Position numbers and translations under genes: made by a program
Assembly (NCBI RefSeq): GCF_024518675.1
Contig: NZ_JANIGL010000006.1
Coordinates: forward strand, 62,001 to 126,000
DNA: 64,000 nt
Direction of reading: 5' to 3'
Origin: Pseudoalteromonas shioyasakiensis
GTDB taxonomy: Bacteria > Pseudomonadota > Gammaproteobacteria > Enterobacterales > Alteromonadaceae
Part shown: in pieces, positions 37,388 through 46,320 of the stretch
How positions within the stretch are numbered: the stretch's first letter is position 1
Layout: each line of letters begins with the position of its first letter
The notes under the pieces: model-generated
What the model was told of the DNA's origin: nothing
What the model saw: the letters and a program-made list of their open reading frames with translations, nothing else
Database searches by the model: none

Positions 37388-37840
37388 CTAATTTAAATAA
37401 ATACAATCCCAATGGGGGTATTTCCTTAATTCATCGACGATACCAGCCCTAAGCGGATTTGCTGCTATGTACCTTGCTTGACGCATTAAGTGTTCTTCAT
37501 TTCTAATTAATGAATCATAGAAGCCAGCTTGCCAAATTTGCTCTTTTTTAGTTTTGTTTATTAAAAATGAAGCCCGTCCTTTTACCTTGCCAACAACTGA
37601 AGATAGCGAACTTTTCGTTTTAAGCTGGAATAGCCAATGCATATGATCAGGCATTATGACAAAGCAGACAGTTTTAGAGAGGCCATTTAAATCTGAGTGC
37701 TTTAGCGAGTTTATTAAAATACGTGCATTGCAAAAATCTTCAAAGAGTTTAATTCTATTAAATGTACATGCGGTAACAGAGTAATAATGGTTAATGTTCG
37801 AGTAGCGATGTTGGCGTAATTTGTACGAATGAGGTTTCAT
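37388..37840 (-). CDS. REP-associated tyrosine transposase (RAYT), copy 1
   Basis: This is a 150-residue Y1-type HUH nuclease of the IS200/IS605-related RAYT group, which nicks and spreads REP sequences. Motifs: MPDHMHWLFQL (metal-binding HxH) near residue 65, and the catalytic Tyr region RQARYIAANPLRAGIV near residue 125. AAAGGA precedes the ATG. The gene lies inside a REP unit: its 3' end is 4 bases from the left half at 37383 and its upstream leader runs into the right half at 37891. It is a single-copy domesticated enzyme by family knowledge, and intact in frame. Confidence 0.92.
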   Translation of the reverse strand: MKPHSYKLRQHRYSNINHYYSVTACTFNRIKLFEDFCNARILINSLKHSDLNGLSKTVCFVIMPDHMHWLFQLKTKSSLSSVVGKVKGRASFLINKTKKEQIWQAGFYDSLIRNEEHLMRQARYIAANPLRAGIVDELRKYPHWDCIYLN

Positions 37841-37890
37841 TTTTAATCCTTTAAATATAAAACGGGTGAATGAAAGTGTAGCTTAAATAG

Positions 37891-38232
37891 CCAATCGGCG
37901 CTAAAGCGCTCTCCTACGTGTAAATATAACGTAGGAACAGGCTTCAGCCGTGATGGTGTTTAGGTTTGCGATATGTGTAAAATCTATCGACGCTAAAGCG
38001 CTCTCCTACGTGTAAACATAACGTGGGAACAGGCTTCAGCCGTGATTTTGTTGGGTTTGCGATCTATGTCAAATCCAATCGGCGCTAAAGCGCTCTCCTA
38101 CGTGTAGGTATATCGTAGGAACAGGCTTCAGCCGTGATGCTGTTTAGGTTTGCGATCTATGTCAAATCCATTCGGCGCTAAAGCGCTCTCCTACGGGTAA
38201 ATATAGCGTAGGAACAGGCTTTAGCCGTGATG
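37891..38232. repeat. REP array B, right part
   Basis: It begins with the missing right half of the split unit (CCAATCGGCGCTAAAGCGCT..., 37891-37920), then full units from 37931, 38023 and 38115, and ends with a lone left half at 38208-38232. Nothing coding is seen here. Confidence 0.92.
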
Positions 38233-38309
38233 TTTTAATGTTGGGATTTGCTATATAAAAATTAAAATGGGATATTAAAAAAGAAACGATATTAAAAGAA
38301 GAGAAAAAA

Positions 38310-38386
38310 TGGGGCGATTGACGGGGCTTGAACCCGCGACAACCGGAATCACAATCCGGGGCTCTACCAACTGAGCTACAACCGCC
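38310..38386 (-). tRNA. tRNA-His (anticodon GTG)
   Basis: The minus strand folds as a full cloverleaf. The acceptor is G(-1)GCGGTTG paired with CAATCGCC, the D arm is GCTCAGTTGGTAGAGC, the anticodon stem CCGGA/TCCGG encloses TTGTGAT with anticodon GTG, the T arm has GGTTCAAGCC, and the 3' CCA is encoded. The extra G at -1 opposite C73 is specific to histidine tRNA. It lies between REP array B and mscS. Confidence 0.97.
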
Positions 38387-38414
38387 ACAACACACCTTGT
38401 TTGGTGTGGCGCGG

Positions 38415-38443
38415 ATAATACATAACTTTATAAATGTTGTGAA
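38415..38443 (-). promoter_or_regulatory. Promoter of tRNA-His
   Basis: On the minus strand TTCACA (38443-38438) and TATTAT (38420-38415) are 17 bases apart, followed by a GC-rich discriminator (CCGCGCC) typical of growth-rate-controlled stable RNA promoters. Confidence 0.72.
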
Positions 38444-38546
38444 GGGGAAATTGAAAAAAAACTTAAAAAAAGTATATAACAGGCTTTTTTGTTTGAAAAA
38501 CAATCTTTCATACTGGGTTCATACAAGTAAAATAGACTTACGAGCC

Positions 38547-38567
38547 TCAGAAATTTCGTATTTCTGA
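38547..38567. promoter_or_regulatory. Perfect inverted repeat upstream of mscS
   Basis: TCAGAAAT and ATTTCTGA are separated by TTCGT. It lies in the region between the divergent tRNA-His and mscS genes and could be an operator or a small hairpin. Confidence 0.35.
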
Positions 38568-38665
38568 ACCTGTGCTATATATAATGAGATAAATTTATAA
38601 AATAATACTTTTAAATCAGATATAATTTAACCAGCAAACTGCTTAATACCACATCAGGAGTGAAT

Positions 38666-39484
38666 ATGGATACAATCATAAATTGGATAAACGAGAACTC
38701 AGGCTTAATTATACATTACGGCATTCAAGCTGTTATTGCGCTGGTCATTTTTTTACTAGGTGGTCGTATCGCCAAGTTTTGCGGCGGATTAACTGAAAAA
38801 GCATTTGCTAAAAAGAAAGTAGACAAAGCTGTTGGCTCTTTTGTAGCAAGTATTGTTTATGCCATCGTATTTATGGCAACGATCCTGATGGCACTATCGC
38901 AAATAGGTATCGAAACCACCTCATTTATCGCAATTCTTGGTGCTGCAGGCTTAGCTGTCGGTTTAGCGTTACAAGGTTCTTTATCAAACTTTGCGTCAGG
39001 CGTTTTAATTATCCTTCTTCGTCCATTCAAATCAGGTGATTTCATCGAAGCTGGTGGCAAAATGGGTAGTGTTGATAAAATTGAAATCTTCTCTACTGAA
39101 TTACGTACTCCAGACAACAAAGTTATTATCATGCCTAACTCAGCAATTATGTCAGGCCCAATTGTTAACTTTTCTCGTGAAAAAACACGCCGTATCGATT
39201 TAGTCATTGGTGTTGGTTATGACGCAGATCTGCGTGAAGCAAAAGCAGTATTGAAATCTGTATTAGATAAAGAACCGCGCCTACTTAAAGACCCTGCTTA
39301 TACAGTAGCTGTTAATGAATTAGGTGATTCGAGTGTTAACTTTGTTGTGCGCCCTTGGGTTAACTCAGCAGATTACTGGCCAACATATTTCGATTTAATG
39401 GAAAACATTAAAATCGCACTTGATGATGCAAACATCAACATCCCATTCCCACAAATGGATGTGCATTTTCACAAGCAAGACTAA
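38666..39484 (+). CDS. mscS: Small-conductance mechanosensitive channel MscS
   Basis: This is an inner-membrane channel that opens under tension to release solutes during hypo-osmotic shock. The start is set at the ATG at 38666, with CAGGAG upstream. A GTG at 38660 overlaps that site and is rejected. The 272-residue protein has three helices, with the pore helix in ILGAAGLAVGLALQGSLSNFASGVLI and the beta domain with FRPF-like RPFKSGDFIEAGG. Length and pattern match E. coli MscS (286). It is monocistronic, with a hairpin after the stop. This matters for a marine organism facing salinity drops. Confidence 0.95.
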   Translation: MDTIINWINENSGLIIHYGIQAVIALVIFLLGGRIAKFCGGLTEKAFAKKKVDKAVGSFVASIVYAIVFMATILMALSQIGIETTSFIAILGAAGLAVGLALQGSLSNFASGVLIILLRPFKSGDFIEAGGKMGSVDKIEIFSTELRTPDNKVIIMPNSAIMSGPIVNFSREKTRRIDLVIGVGYDADLREAKAVLKSVLDKEPRLLKDPAYTVAVNELGDSSVNFVVRPWVNSADYWPTYFDLMENIKIALDDANINIPFPQMDVHFHKQD

Positions 39485-39503
39485 TATCTAGGACGATTTT
39501 AAG

Positions 39504-39530
39504 CTAAAAGGTGGCTATGCCACCTTTTAG
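39504..39530 (+). terminator. Hairpin after mscS
   Basis: A perfect 12-base stem CTAAAAGGTGGC / GCCACCTTTTAG surrounds TAT. Its T residues are within the stem rather than after it. Confidence 0.65.
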
Positions 39531-39572
39531 TGCGTGCTAATTCAACTCAAAGTAGCAAAGGTTATTTTTTAA

Positions 39573-40343
39573 ATGAAATTAAAGCTTTTATCAATTTTAG
39601 TTGCAGCATCAGCGACAACTAACGCATTCGCAGAAGAAACTCAAACATGGGAAGTTACTAGTGAGCTAGGTGCTATTATCACCAGCGGTAACACTGAAAC
39701 AACCACTTTAAAAGGTGGTATTAAAGCGTTACATAACCTAGAAAACTGGAACAATGAATACAAAATCGACGGGCTTTATAAAGAAGATGAAGTTGAGAAC
39801 GCTGCAGGTGAAAAAGAAACTCAGCGTACTAACGAAAAATACTCTTTATCTGCTCAAGGTAACTACAAATTAAATGAAGAACACTCTCATTTATATATTT
39901 ATGGTTCATATGTATCAGATTACTTTGGTGCATACCGTAACGAAGCGGTAATATCAGCTGGTTACGGCCGACGCTTACTTGATAGCGAAAATATGTGGTT
40001 AAACGCTGAAATTGGTCCAGGTTACAAATACTTTGAGTTCCCTGAAGGTAGCGTAGATGAAGATGGCATTCCAAATGCAGGTGAGACTGACAGTGAAATC
40101 ATTGCCTTAGGCAAGCTTGATTATAATTGGCAGATTTCTGATAACGCTAAATTTACGCAACTAGTTGCAGTAGAGTATGGTGATACTAACACCAAAACGC
40201 GTTCTGAAACGGCATTACTAGCTAAAATTAATGGCTCACTGCAAATGAAGGTGGCTTACAACATTACGCATAACTCTGATGTTGCCGATGATAAAGAAAA
40301 CACGGATACAGAAACCTCATTGACATTGGTTTACAGTTTTTAA
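39573..40343 (+). CDS. DUF481 outer-membrane beta-barrel protein (YdiY-like)
   Basis: The 256-residue product has a Sec signal peptide (about 1-20, ending NAFA) and alternating aromatic/polar strands through to a C-terminal Phe (TSLTLVYSF), the usual last residue of an outer-membrane barrel. The pattern TWEVTSELGAIITSGNTETTTLKGG is typical of DUF481 (YdiY family). Its function is unknown. Some members respond to acid or membrane stress. The mature sequence is acidic, as common in marine bacteria. It is monocistronic, with a strong terminator following. Confidence 0.85.
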   Translation: MKLKLLSILVAASATTNAFAEETQTWEVTSELGAIITSGNTETTTLKGGIKALHNLENWNNEYKIDGLYKEDEVENAAGEKETQRTNEKYSLSAQGNYKLNEEHSHLYIYGSYVSDYFGAYRNEAVISAGYGRRLLDSENMWLNAEIGPGYKYFEFPEGSVDEDGIPNAGETDSEIIALGKLDYNWQISDNAKFTQLVAVEYGDTNTKTRSETALLAKINGSLQMKVAYNITHNSDVADDKENTDTETSLTLVYSF

Positions 40344-40363
40344 CTAATTAAATGATTCATAAG

Positions 40364-40394
40364 AATGGGTAAACAATGTTTACCCATTTTTTTT
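40364..40394 (+). terminator. Terminator after the DUF481 gene
   Basis: AATGGGTAAAC pairs with GTTTACCCATT around AAT and ends in eight T residues. Confidence 0.9.
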
Positions 40395-40452
40395 GCATAA
40401 AAAATGATGTAGTATGCCGCGGTTATCTTTGTTTTCTTAGAAGGGAAAATTT

Positions 40453-43137
40453 GTGAATTTCATGAAGCTTATATCTGCTTTTTTTATCTCAATTGTATTA
40501 TCAACAGCCGCGATGGCACAATCGGCTACTCCTACATCGCAGCAAATCGCGCAATTTAAAAAGCTACCTAAAGCCCAGCAAGAAGCGTTAGCTAAAAAGT
40601 ATGGCTTAGACATGAGCATGCTCAATAAAAGCGGGCAAAATAGTAATGAGCTTGAAGATGAAAATACACAATCAGTTCTGCCAAGAGACCCGTTTAGTGA
40701 TCAGAGTGAAAATGAATCATTAACCGAAGAAGAAAAATTTAAACCAAAAGAAGATGAGTTAACACCATTTGGCTATGAGCTATTCTCAGGTGAGCCAACA
40801 ACATTTACCCCTTCAGAAAATGCACTTGTTCCAGACAGCTACATTGTAGGCCCTGGTGATACGCTAAGCGTAAACCTGTTTGGTAAAGAGACCTCTACAG
40901 AAGAAGTTACAGTAGACAGAGAAGGTCGCTTAACCATAAGTAATCTCAAGCCTGTTACTGTTGCCGGTATGCCGTACATAGATGTAGTAAAACTAATCAA
41001 AGCAAAAGTAGAGCAAGAAGTAATTGGTACAGAAGTGTTTGTATCAATGGGTAAAACGCGCTCTATTAGAGTTATGGTACTTGGTGAAGCGTATAAGCCT
41101 GGTACTTATACTGTGCCGTCTTTATCGTCAATTACCCATGCATTATTTGCCAGTGGCGGGATTTCTGACATTGGCTCTTTACGTAATATTCAACTAAAAC
41201 GCGCTGGTAAAACAGTGACCACGTTAGACCTATACAGCTTACTTATTAAAGGTGATAGCCGTAATGATGTCATCTTAAAGCCAGGCGACGTTGTATTTGT
41301 TCCTCCTGTTGGACTGCAAGTTAAAGTGCAAGGTGAAGTGCGTCGTCCTGCAATTTTTGAACTAAAAAGTAAAGAAACAAGTCAAGACCTCATTGCTATG
41401 GCTGGAGGTTTTACCGCCGCAGCATTCCCACAGAAATCAGTGGTAGAACGTTATACTGGCAACAGCTCAAAAACGGTATTGCAGCTTAACTTGTTAAATG
41501 AAAATGCCTATAACCCAAAAAATGGCGATACAGTAAAAGTACCATCTTCAAGTAAGCAGCTAGATAATGCGGTAACGTTAATTGGTGCTGTGGCCCACCC
41601 AGGCAATTACTCATGGTACGAAGGAAAATCTGTAAGTCAGTTATTTAGTTCATTAAAAACTGATCTACTCCCGATTGCCGATTACGACTACTCACTCATT
41701 ATTCGAGAAAAAAATGTCCGTGGCGATATTGAAGTTCATCAATTTTCTCTTGTTGAAGCTGTGCAAGGTAACAATGACTTAGTTTTACAACCACGAGATA
41801 AAGTGGTGGTGTTCAGCCGTTTTCAATCGATAGAAAACGAAGAAATTGCGCTAGGCACCATGGCACTCACTCAAGAGCAATTAAAGCTGCAAGAAAAAAT
41901 AAAGCTATGGGGTGAATATGAAGAAAGAAAGTTTTATGAGTTTATTGATTTAAATAAAGCGCTAGATGCCAGCTTGGCAGAAACAAAAGAAGAAGCAGAG
42001 AAAAGCGCAAAATCAATTACTGAATTAATCACCCAAAAAGAAGAGTTAGGTGAAAACGACTATGCCATATTTAGTCGTAAAAAATTACTAGCCCCAATTT
42101 TGGCTAAATTAAATCAGCAAGCGAATAATGATGGTGGTTTACAGATCATTGCTGTGCGTGGCGAAGTGTTTTTCGAAGGGGTTTACCCAAGACCAGTAAA
42201 TGGCTCCGTGAAAGATGCAATTATAGCTGCCGGAGGGTTAAAAGAGTCTGCATATTTAGAAAGCGCTGAAGTCACGCGCCTTGCTGATAACTCATCGCTT
42301 GAACATCTTTCGATGAATATTTCTGCTGCTTTAAATGCGCCAAAAGACAACAAGTTTAGTTTACAAAGTAAAGATACCATCAACATTTACCCGATCCCAA
42401 ATTGGCAGCAAGATGAAAAAATCAATATCGTTGGTGAAGTGAAGTTCCCAGGGGTATACAGTATCGAAAAAGGCGAAGACTTAGCCAGTGTTATTAAACG
42501 CGCAGGTGGGTTTACGGAGTTTTCATTCCCTGAAGGGGCTATATTCACCCGTGATGCAATTCGTCTGCAGCAACAGCAGCAGTTAAATAAAATCTCAGAA
42601 GATTTACGCCGAGACATTGCCGCTAAGAGCTTCAATAGTTCGATTACCGATTCGTCGCTATCATATCAAGATATGAGCAGCTTATTATCTGATATAGCTC
42701 AAGTAAAAGCAGTAGGGCGATTAGTGATTGATTTACCTTCAATCGTAAATGGTGAGCGCCAGTTAAAAGTTGAAAATAAAGATGTTCTTTATATTCCGTC
42801 TAAGCGTACAAGTATCAGTGTTGTTGGTGAAGTAAACTTCTCGGGCTCACACTTGTATGATCAAGGGCTAGATTTAGATGATTACCTTGCTCGTAGTGGT
42901 GGTTTAAAACAGCGTGCTGATCAAGACCGCATCTATATCATCAAAGCCAGTGGTTTAGTTGAAATTCCTGAAACAGGCTCTTGGTTTGCCGTGAATGACG
43001 CTGCTCAGTTATCGCCAGGAGATACAATCGTAGTACCATTAGATACCGATTATATTGATAACTTAACTCTTTGGAGTTCAGCAACACAAATTCTGTATCA
43101 AATGGGTGTAGCCGTTGCTGCGATAGGTTCATTATAA
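40453..43137 (+). CDS. Multi-SLBB polysaccharide export protein (Wza-related)
   Basis: This 894-residue periplasmic/outer-membrane protein starts at a GTG with AAGGGA well placed; the ATG at 40462 is too far from it. A signal peptide ends near residue 23 (TAAMAQ). A poly-export domain (about 125-215, DSYIVGPGDTLSVNLFG) is followed by repeated SLBB domains (about 220-300, 305-370, 385-460, 570-650, 670-760, 800-870), recognisable by recurring V-x-G-E-V-x-x-P-G patterns (VLGEAYKPGTY, VQGEVRRPAIF, IVGEVKFPGVY). No lipobox Cys is seen, unlike Wza. It probably exports a surface polysaccharide. No Wzc/Wzz partner is adjacent. Confidence 0.85.
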   Translation: MNFMKLISAFFISIVLSTAAMAQSATPTSQQIAQFKKLPKAQQEALAKKYGLDMSMLNKSGQNSNELEDENTQSVLPRDPFSDQSENESLTEEEKFKPKEDELTPFGYELFSGEPTTFTPSENALVPDSYIVGPGDTLSVNLFGKETSTEEVTVDREGRLTISNLKPVTVAGMPYIDVVKLIKAKVEQEVIGTEVFVSMGKTRSIRVMVLGEAYKPGTYTVPSLSSITHALFASGGISDIGSLRNIQLKRAGKTVTTLDLYSLLIKGDSRNDVILKPGDVVFVPPVGLQVKVQGEVRRPAIFELKSKETSQDLIAMAGGFTAAAFPQKSVVERYTGNSSKTVLQLNLLNENAYNPKNGDTVKVPSSSKQLDNAVTLIGAVAHPGNYSWYEGKSVSQLFSSLKTDLLPIADYDYSLIIREKNVRGDIEVHQFSLVEAVQGNNDLVLQPRDKVVVFSRFQSIENEEIALGTMALTQEQLKLQEKIKLWGEYEERKFYEFIDLNKALDASLAETKEEAEKSAKSITELITQKEELGENDYAIFSRKKLLAPILAKLNQQANNDGGLQIIAVRGEVFFEGVYPRPVNGSVKDAIIAAGGLKESAYLESAEVTRLADNSSLEHLSMNISAALNAPKDNKFSLQSKDTINIYPIPNWQQDEKINIVGEVKFPGVYSIEKGEDLASVIKRAGGFTEFSFPEGAIFTRDAIRLQQQQQLNKISEDLRRDIAAKSFNSSITDSSLSYQDMSSLLSDIAQVKAVGRLVIDLPSIVNGERQLKVENKDVLYIPSKRTSISVVGEVNFSGSHLYDQGLDLDDYLARSGGLKQRADQDRIYIIKASGLVEIPETGSWFAVNDAAQLSPGDTIVVPLDTDYIDNLTLWSSATQILYQMGVAVAAIGSL

Positions 43138-43159
43138 TTTACAAACATGACTGGTCTAC

Positions 43160-44197
43160 ATGAAAATCAAAGCGCTTATAAAACGAGCAGTTGGTAAGTT
43201 TCAGCGCATAGTGCTACCGCTATGTGCTGCAACGCCAATTACTTCCAGCTTATTTTTTACTGTTTTTTCGCGTGATTTTTTTTATGAACATCAAGCAATT
43301 TTAAAAGCTCGCTTACAGTATTTAAAGCAAGGTGGACAGCATGGCCGCTCTTCTGCTTTATTAAGACGGAACATTCACCGTATAGAAAAGGGGCTCATAA
43401 TGCGCCCTCGCAGAAGTGTTTTTGCCCTCGACTATATAACTGAAACAGTTTTAGCTTATAAAGTAGCCTCTGCGCGCGCTGATTATTCAAGCTCAGAATT
43501 ACAATGGGCAACAGATGTACTGTTTGAATACTTTTCTGTGGTTGACTCAACCCATGAAAAAATACAATTAAATCAAAAGATTTTTAACGGGGCGATTAAA
43601 ACCCTATTGGTATCGAATAAAAAACCATACCAACAAAAAGCTAAAGCCACTCATTCAATTAATTATGAACAGCTAGCCGAGTTAATTAAGTCACGGCGCT
43701 CTACTCGCTGGTTTACAGAGCAGGCAGTTGAACTAGATAAAATTAAAGCCGCAGTTGAGCTTGCGTCTCAAGCACCTAGCGCATGTAATCGTCAGCCTTA
43801 TCAATTTTACGTCATTAACCAACAGCCTTTGCTAAGGAAATTAGCTAATTTGCCGGGGGGCACCGCAGGGTTTGCTGATAATATCCGCTGCTTGATAGCC
43901 GTTGTTGGCGACCTGTCGTATTATCCTTTATCGCGTGATCGTCACGTTATTTATATCGATGCCTCTTTGGCTAGCATGCAATTTATGTTAGCACTTGAAA
44001 CCTTAGGGTTAAGTAGTTGTCCAATTAATTGGCCAGAGCTTTATACTCAAGACCAAAAGGTGAGCCAATTATTAGGCTTAGCGCAATATAAACGTGTCGT
44101 GATGTTTATTGCCGTCGGTTATGCTGATGATACAGGGCAGATTGCGTTTTCAGATAAAAAGTCAGCTGATGAGCTAGTAGTAAGTTTTAATGAATGA
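43160..44197 (+). CDS. Nitroreductase-family protein of a polysaccharide locus
   Basis: The 345-residue product has a poorly conserved N-terminal region with one possible membrane-associated hydrophobic segment (about 16-35). It then has a nitroreductase (FMN-binding) domain from about residue 170, with SRRSTRWFTEQAVELDKIKAAVELASQAPSACNRQPYQFYV (split motif: SRRSTRWF and APSACNRQPYQF). RRNIHRIEKGLIMRPRR in the N-terminal part is shared with nitroreductase-like proteins I recall from exopolysaccharide clusters. The reaction is unknown. It follows the SLBB gene by 22 bases, so the two are probably co-transcribed and functionally linked. Confidence 0.75.
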   Translation: MKIKALIKRAVGKFQRIVLPLCAATPITSSLFFTVFSRDFFYEHQAILKARLQYLKQGGQHGRSSALLRRNIHRIEKGLIMRPRRSVFALDYITETVLAYKVASARADYSSSELQWATDVLFEYFSVVDSTHEKIQLNQKIFNGAIKTLLVSNKKPYQQKAKATHSINYEQLAELIKSRRSTRWFTEQAVELDKIKAAVELASQAPSACNRQPYQFYVINQQPLLRKLANLPGGTAGFADNIRCLIAVVGDLSYYPLSRDRHVIYIDASLASMQFMLALETLGLSSCPINWPELYTQDQKVSQLLGLAQYKRVVMFIAVGYADDTGQIAFSDKKSADELVVSFNE

Positions 44198-44212
44198 GCC
44201 TCTTTAGCACTA

Positions 44213-44240
44213 TCGACACAAAATTTAGTAGTGATATACT
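44213..44240 (+). promoter_or_regulatory. Promoter of the type II secretion operon
   Basis: TCGACA (44213-44218) and TATACT (44235-44240) are 16 bases apart, 30 bases upstream of the gspG start. Confidence 0.6.
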
Positions 44241-44269
44241 GCGTTGTTTAATTTAATTCGGAGTCCACA

Positions 44270-44665
44270 ATGAAAAGAAATAAAGGTTTCAGCTTAATGG
44301 AGCTGATGATTGTACTAATTATTCTTGGTTTACTTGGTTCGCTTGTTGCTCCAAAACTATTTTCTAAAGTAAGTTCATCAAAAGTCAAAACAGCTGTTGC
44401 GCAAATGCAAATGTTTGAAACAGCAATTGATACCTATCGCTTAGATATGGGCACTGTGCCGCCAACATTAGAGGCGCTTAGACAAAGCACTGGCGCAAGC
44501 TGGGATGGCCCATATTTACCAAAAGATATTCCACTCGATCCGTGGGGAAAAGCGTACATATATAAAGTACCAGGTGAAGAAGGTAACCCGTATAGCATCA
44601 TGAGTTACGGCCTAGATGGGCAACCAGGTGGCGAAGACGAAAATGCGGATGTTGTTCATAAATGA
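44270..44665 (+). CDS. gspG: Major pseudopilin GspG-like
   Basis: This is the main subunit of the periplasmic pseudopilus that drives type II secretion. The 131-residue precursor has the prepilin cleavage motif KGFSLMELMIVL (cut between Gly6 and Phe7) with Glu at +5. The C-terminal part contains the GspG calcium-loop type sequence WDGPYLPKDIPLDPWGKAYIYKVPG. GGAG precedes the ATG. It opens the operon. The next gene overlaps its stop by ATGA. Length is a little short for GspG (about 140-150) but the fold markers are clear. Confidence 0.92.
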   Translation: MKRNKGFSLMELMIVLIILGLLGSLVAPKLFSKVSSSKVKTAVAQMQMFETAIDTYRLDMGTVPPTLEALRQSTGASWDGPYLPKDIPLDPWGKAYIYKVPGEEGNPYSIMSYGLDGQPGGEDENADVVHK

Positions 44666-46320
44666 TTGATTTGGCGAAGTTATTAGCAACTGAGTTTAAC
44701 GTTTCTCAAGCGGATTTAGACAAGGCAAAGTCTTATCAAAGCCGTTATGACGGTCGCTTAGAGCAAATTTTAGTGAACATGGGCTGCTTAACTGAAGATG
44801 ATTTAGCACCGCTTTATAGTCAGCTTTTAGGCTACCCTTTGTTTGCCCCAGATGACTTCGCCAACTGGCAAATACCAGATTCAATCGAGCTTACTATTTT
44901 ACAAGAATTAAAAGCACTTGATTGTTTATTGGTAACCGGAAGTGACAGTGAGTGGTTACTAGCTTGTAAAGATCCACTTTCATTAGCGCTAGCGCAATAC
45001 ATACAACAGCATGATGTTGATGTAAAAATACAGGTTGCTACAGAGTCACAGTTACAAACGTTTTTTTATGAAATTCAAAGCATCTCAGAAAGTAACATTG
45101 AAGATGAAGAATTAACCGGTGATGAAGAAGCCCGACTCAGAGAGTTAGCCTCAGAAGCCCCCACAGTTAATTTACTTAACTCTTTAATTACTAAAGCCTT
45201 AGCGCGCGGTGCATCTGATATGCATTTAGAGCCTCACCAAGGGCGGTTTAGGGTGCGATATCGCATAGACGGTGTACTACATGAAGTAGATAAACTTGCC
45301 CCTAAAATGCAACTACCTATTACCACGCGACTAAAAATATTATCCGGCATGGATATCGCTGAAAAGCGCCGTCCGCAAGATGGTAAAATAGAGCTACGTA
45401 TTGCCAATCAAGAGCTTGATATACGTGTATCAGCATTGCCGCTTAATGATGGTGAAAGTATTGTATTGCGCTTCTTACTCAAAGATTCAATACGTTACGA
45501 TATGTCTGTATTGGGTTTATCAAATGACACCCAATCACTGATACAGCAAGACTTACGTAAAACCACTGGGGTTATTTTATTAACCGGCCCAACAGGTTCA
45601 GGTAAAACAACCACCCTGTATACGTTTTTGAATGAGCTTAATCGCCCTGATGTAAAAATTATTACCTTAGAAGACCCAGTAGAGTACCAGCTCGAAGGGG
45701 TTAACCAAGTTCAGGTTAATAACGATATTGGTTTTAACTTTGCTGCGGGCTTACGCTCAATTGTACGACAAGATCCCGATATTATCATGGTTGGTGAAAT
45801 CCGAGATGCTGAAACCGCGCGTATTGCGTTACAGTCGGCATTAACCGGTCACTTAGTGTTTAGTACCGTGCATACCAATGATGCGGCAAGTGCGTATACA
45901 CGTTTACTTGATTTAGGCGTTGAAGAGTTTTTACTTAATGCCGCTCTAGTGTCTGTTGTTGCACAGCGTTTAGCAAGGCGCTTATGCCAACATTGTGCCG
46001 CACCTGCAGACGATGTTGCCGAACTATTAGCAAATTACCCAATTGAGCAAGTAGCAAAAAATGCAGGCCTTGAACTTAATATAAAACAAGCAGTAGGGTG
46101 TGAACACTGTAATCACAGCGGCTTTAAAGGGCGTATCGCAATTAACGAATACCTTCGCTGTGATGATGAAATAAAACAGTTACCTAAAAATGATCAATTT
46201 ATTGCTAAAGCGCAAGCGCATAATGCGCAGTTAAAACGTCGTAACCTAATGCAAGATGGCCTTTATAAAGTTATTACTGGCGTTACAACCATTGATGAAG
46301 TATTGCGGGTAGCAGGCTAA
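44662..46320 (+). CDS. gspE: Type II secretion ATPase GspE-like
   Basis: This is the cytoplasmic hexameric ATPase that powers pseudopilus assembly. The 552-residue protein has an N-terminal T2SSE_N domain (about 1-140), Walker A GPTGSGKT (309-316), an Asp box around 333-345, Walker B DIIMVGEIRD (373-382), the His box, and the zinc-binding cysteine quartet C442/C445 and C480/C483. All catalytic features are intact. The ATG overlaps the gspG stop by 4 bases and the stop overlaps the gspF start by one, showing tight translational coupling. Confidence 0.93.
   Translation: MIDLAKLLATEFNVSQADLDKAKSYQSRYDGRLEQILVNMGCLTEDDLAPLYSQLLGYPLFAPDDFANWQIPDSIELTILQELKALDCLLVTGSDSEWLLACKDPLSLALAQYIQQHDVDVKIQVATESQLQTFFYEIQSISESNIEDEELTGDEEARLRELASEAPTVNLLNSLITKALARGASDMHLEPHQGRFRVRYRIDGVLHEVDKLAPKMQLPITTRLKILSGMDIAEKRRPQDGKIELRIANQELDIRVSALPLNDGESIVLRFLLKDSIRYDMSVLGLSNDTQSLIQQDLRKTTGVILLTGPTGSGKTTTLYTFLNELNRPDVKIITLEDPVEYQLEGVNQVQVNNDIGFNFAAGLRSIVRQDPDIIMVGEIRDAETARIALQSALTGHLVFSTVHTNDAASAYTRLLDLGVEEFLLNAALVSVVAQRLARRLCQHCAAPADDVAELLANYPIEQVAKNAGLELNIKQAVGCEHCNHSGFKGRIAINEYLRCDDEIKQLPKNDQFIAKAQAHNAQLKRRNLMQDGLYKVITGVTTIDEVLRVAG

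Noticed and set aside
38162..38567. Open frames across the tRNA-His region
   Set aside because: They read through the tRNA and REP array on both strands. The tRNA cloverleaf explains the conserved sequence.
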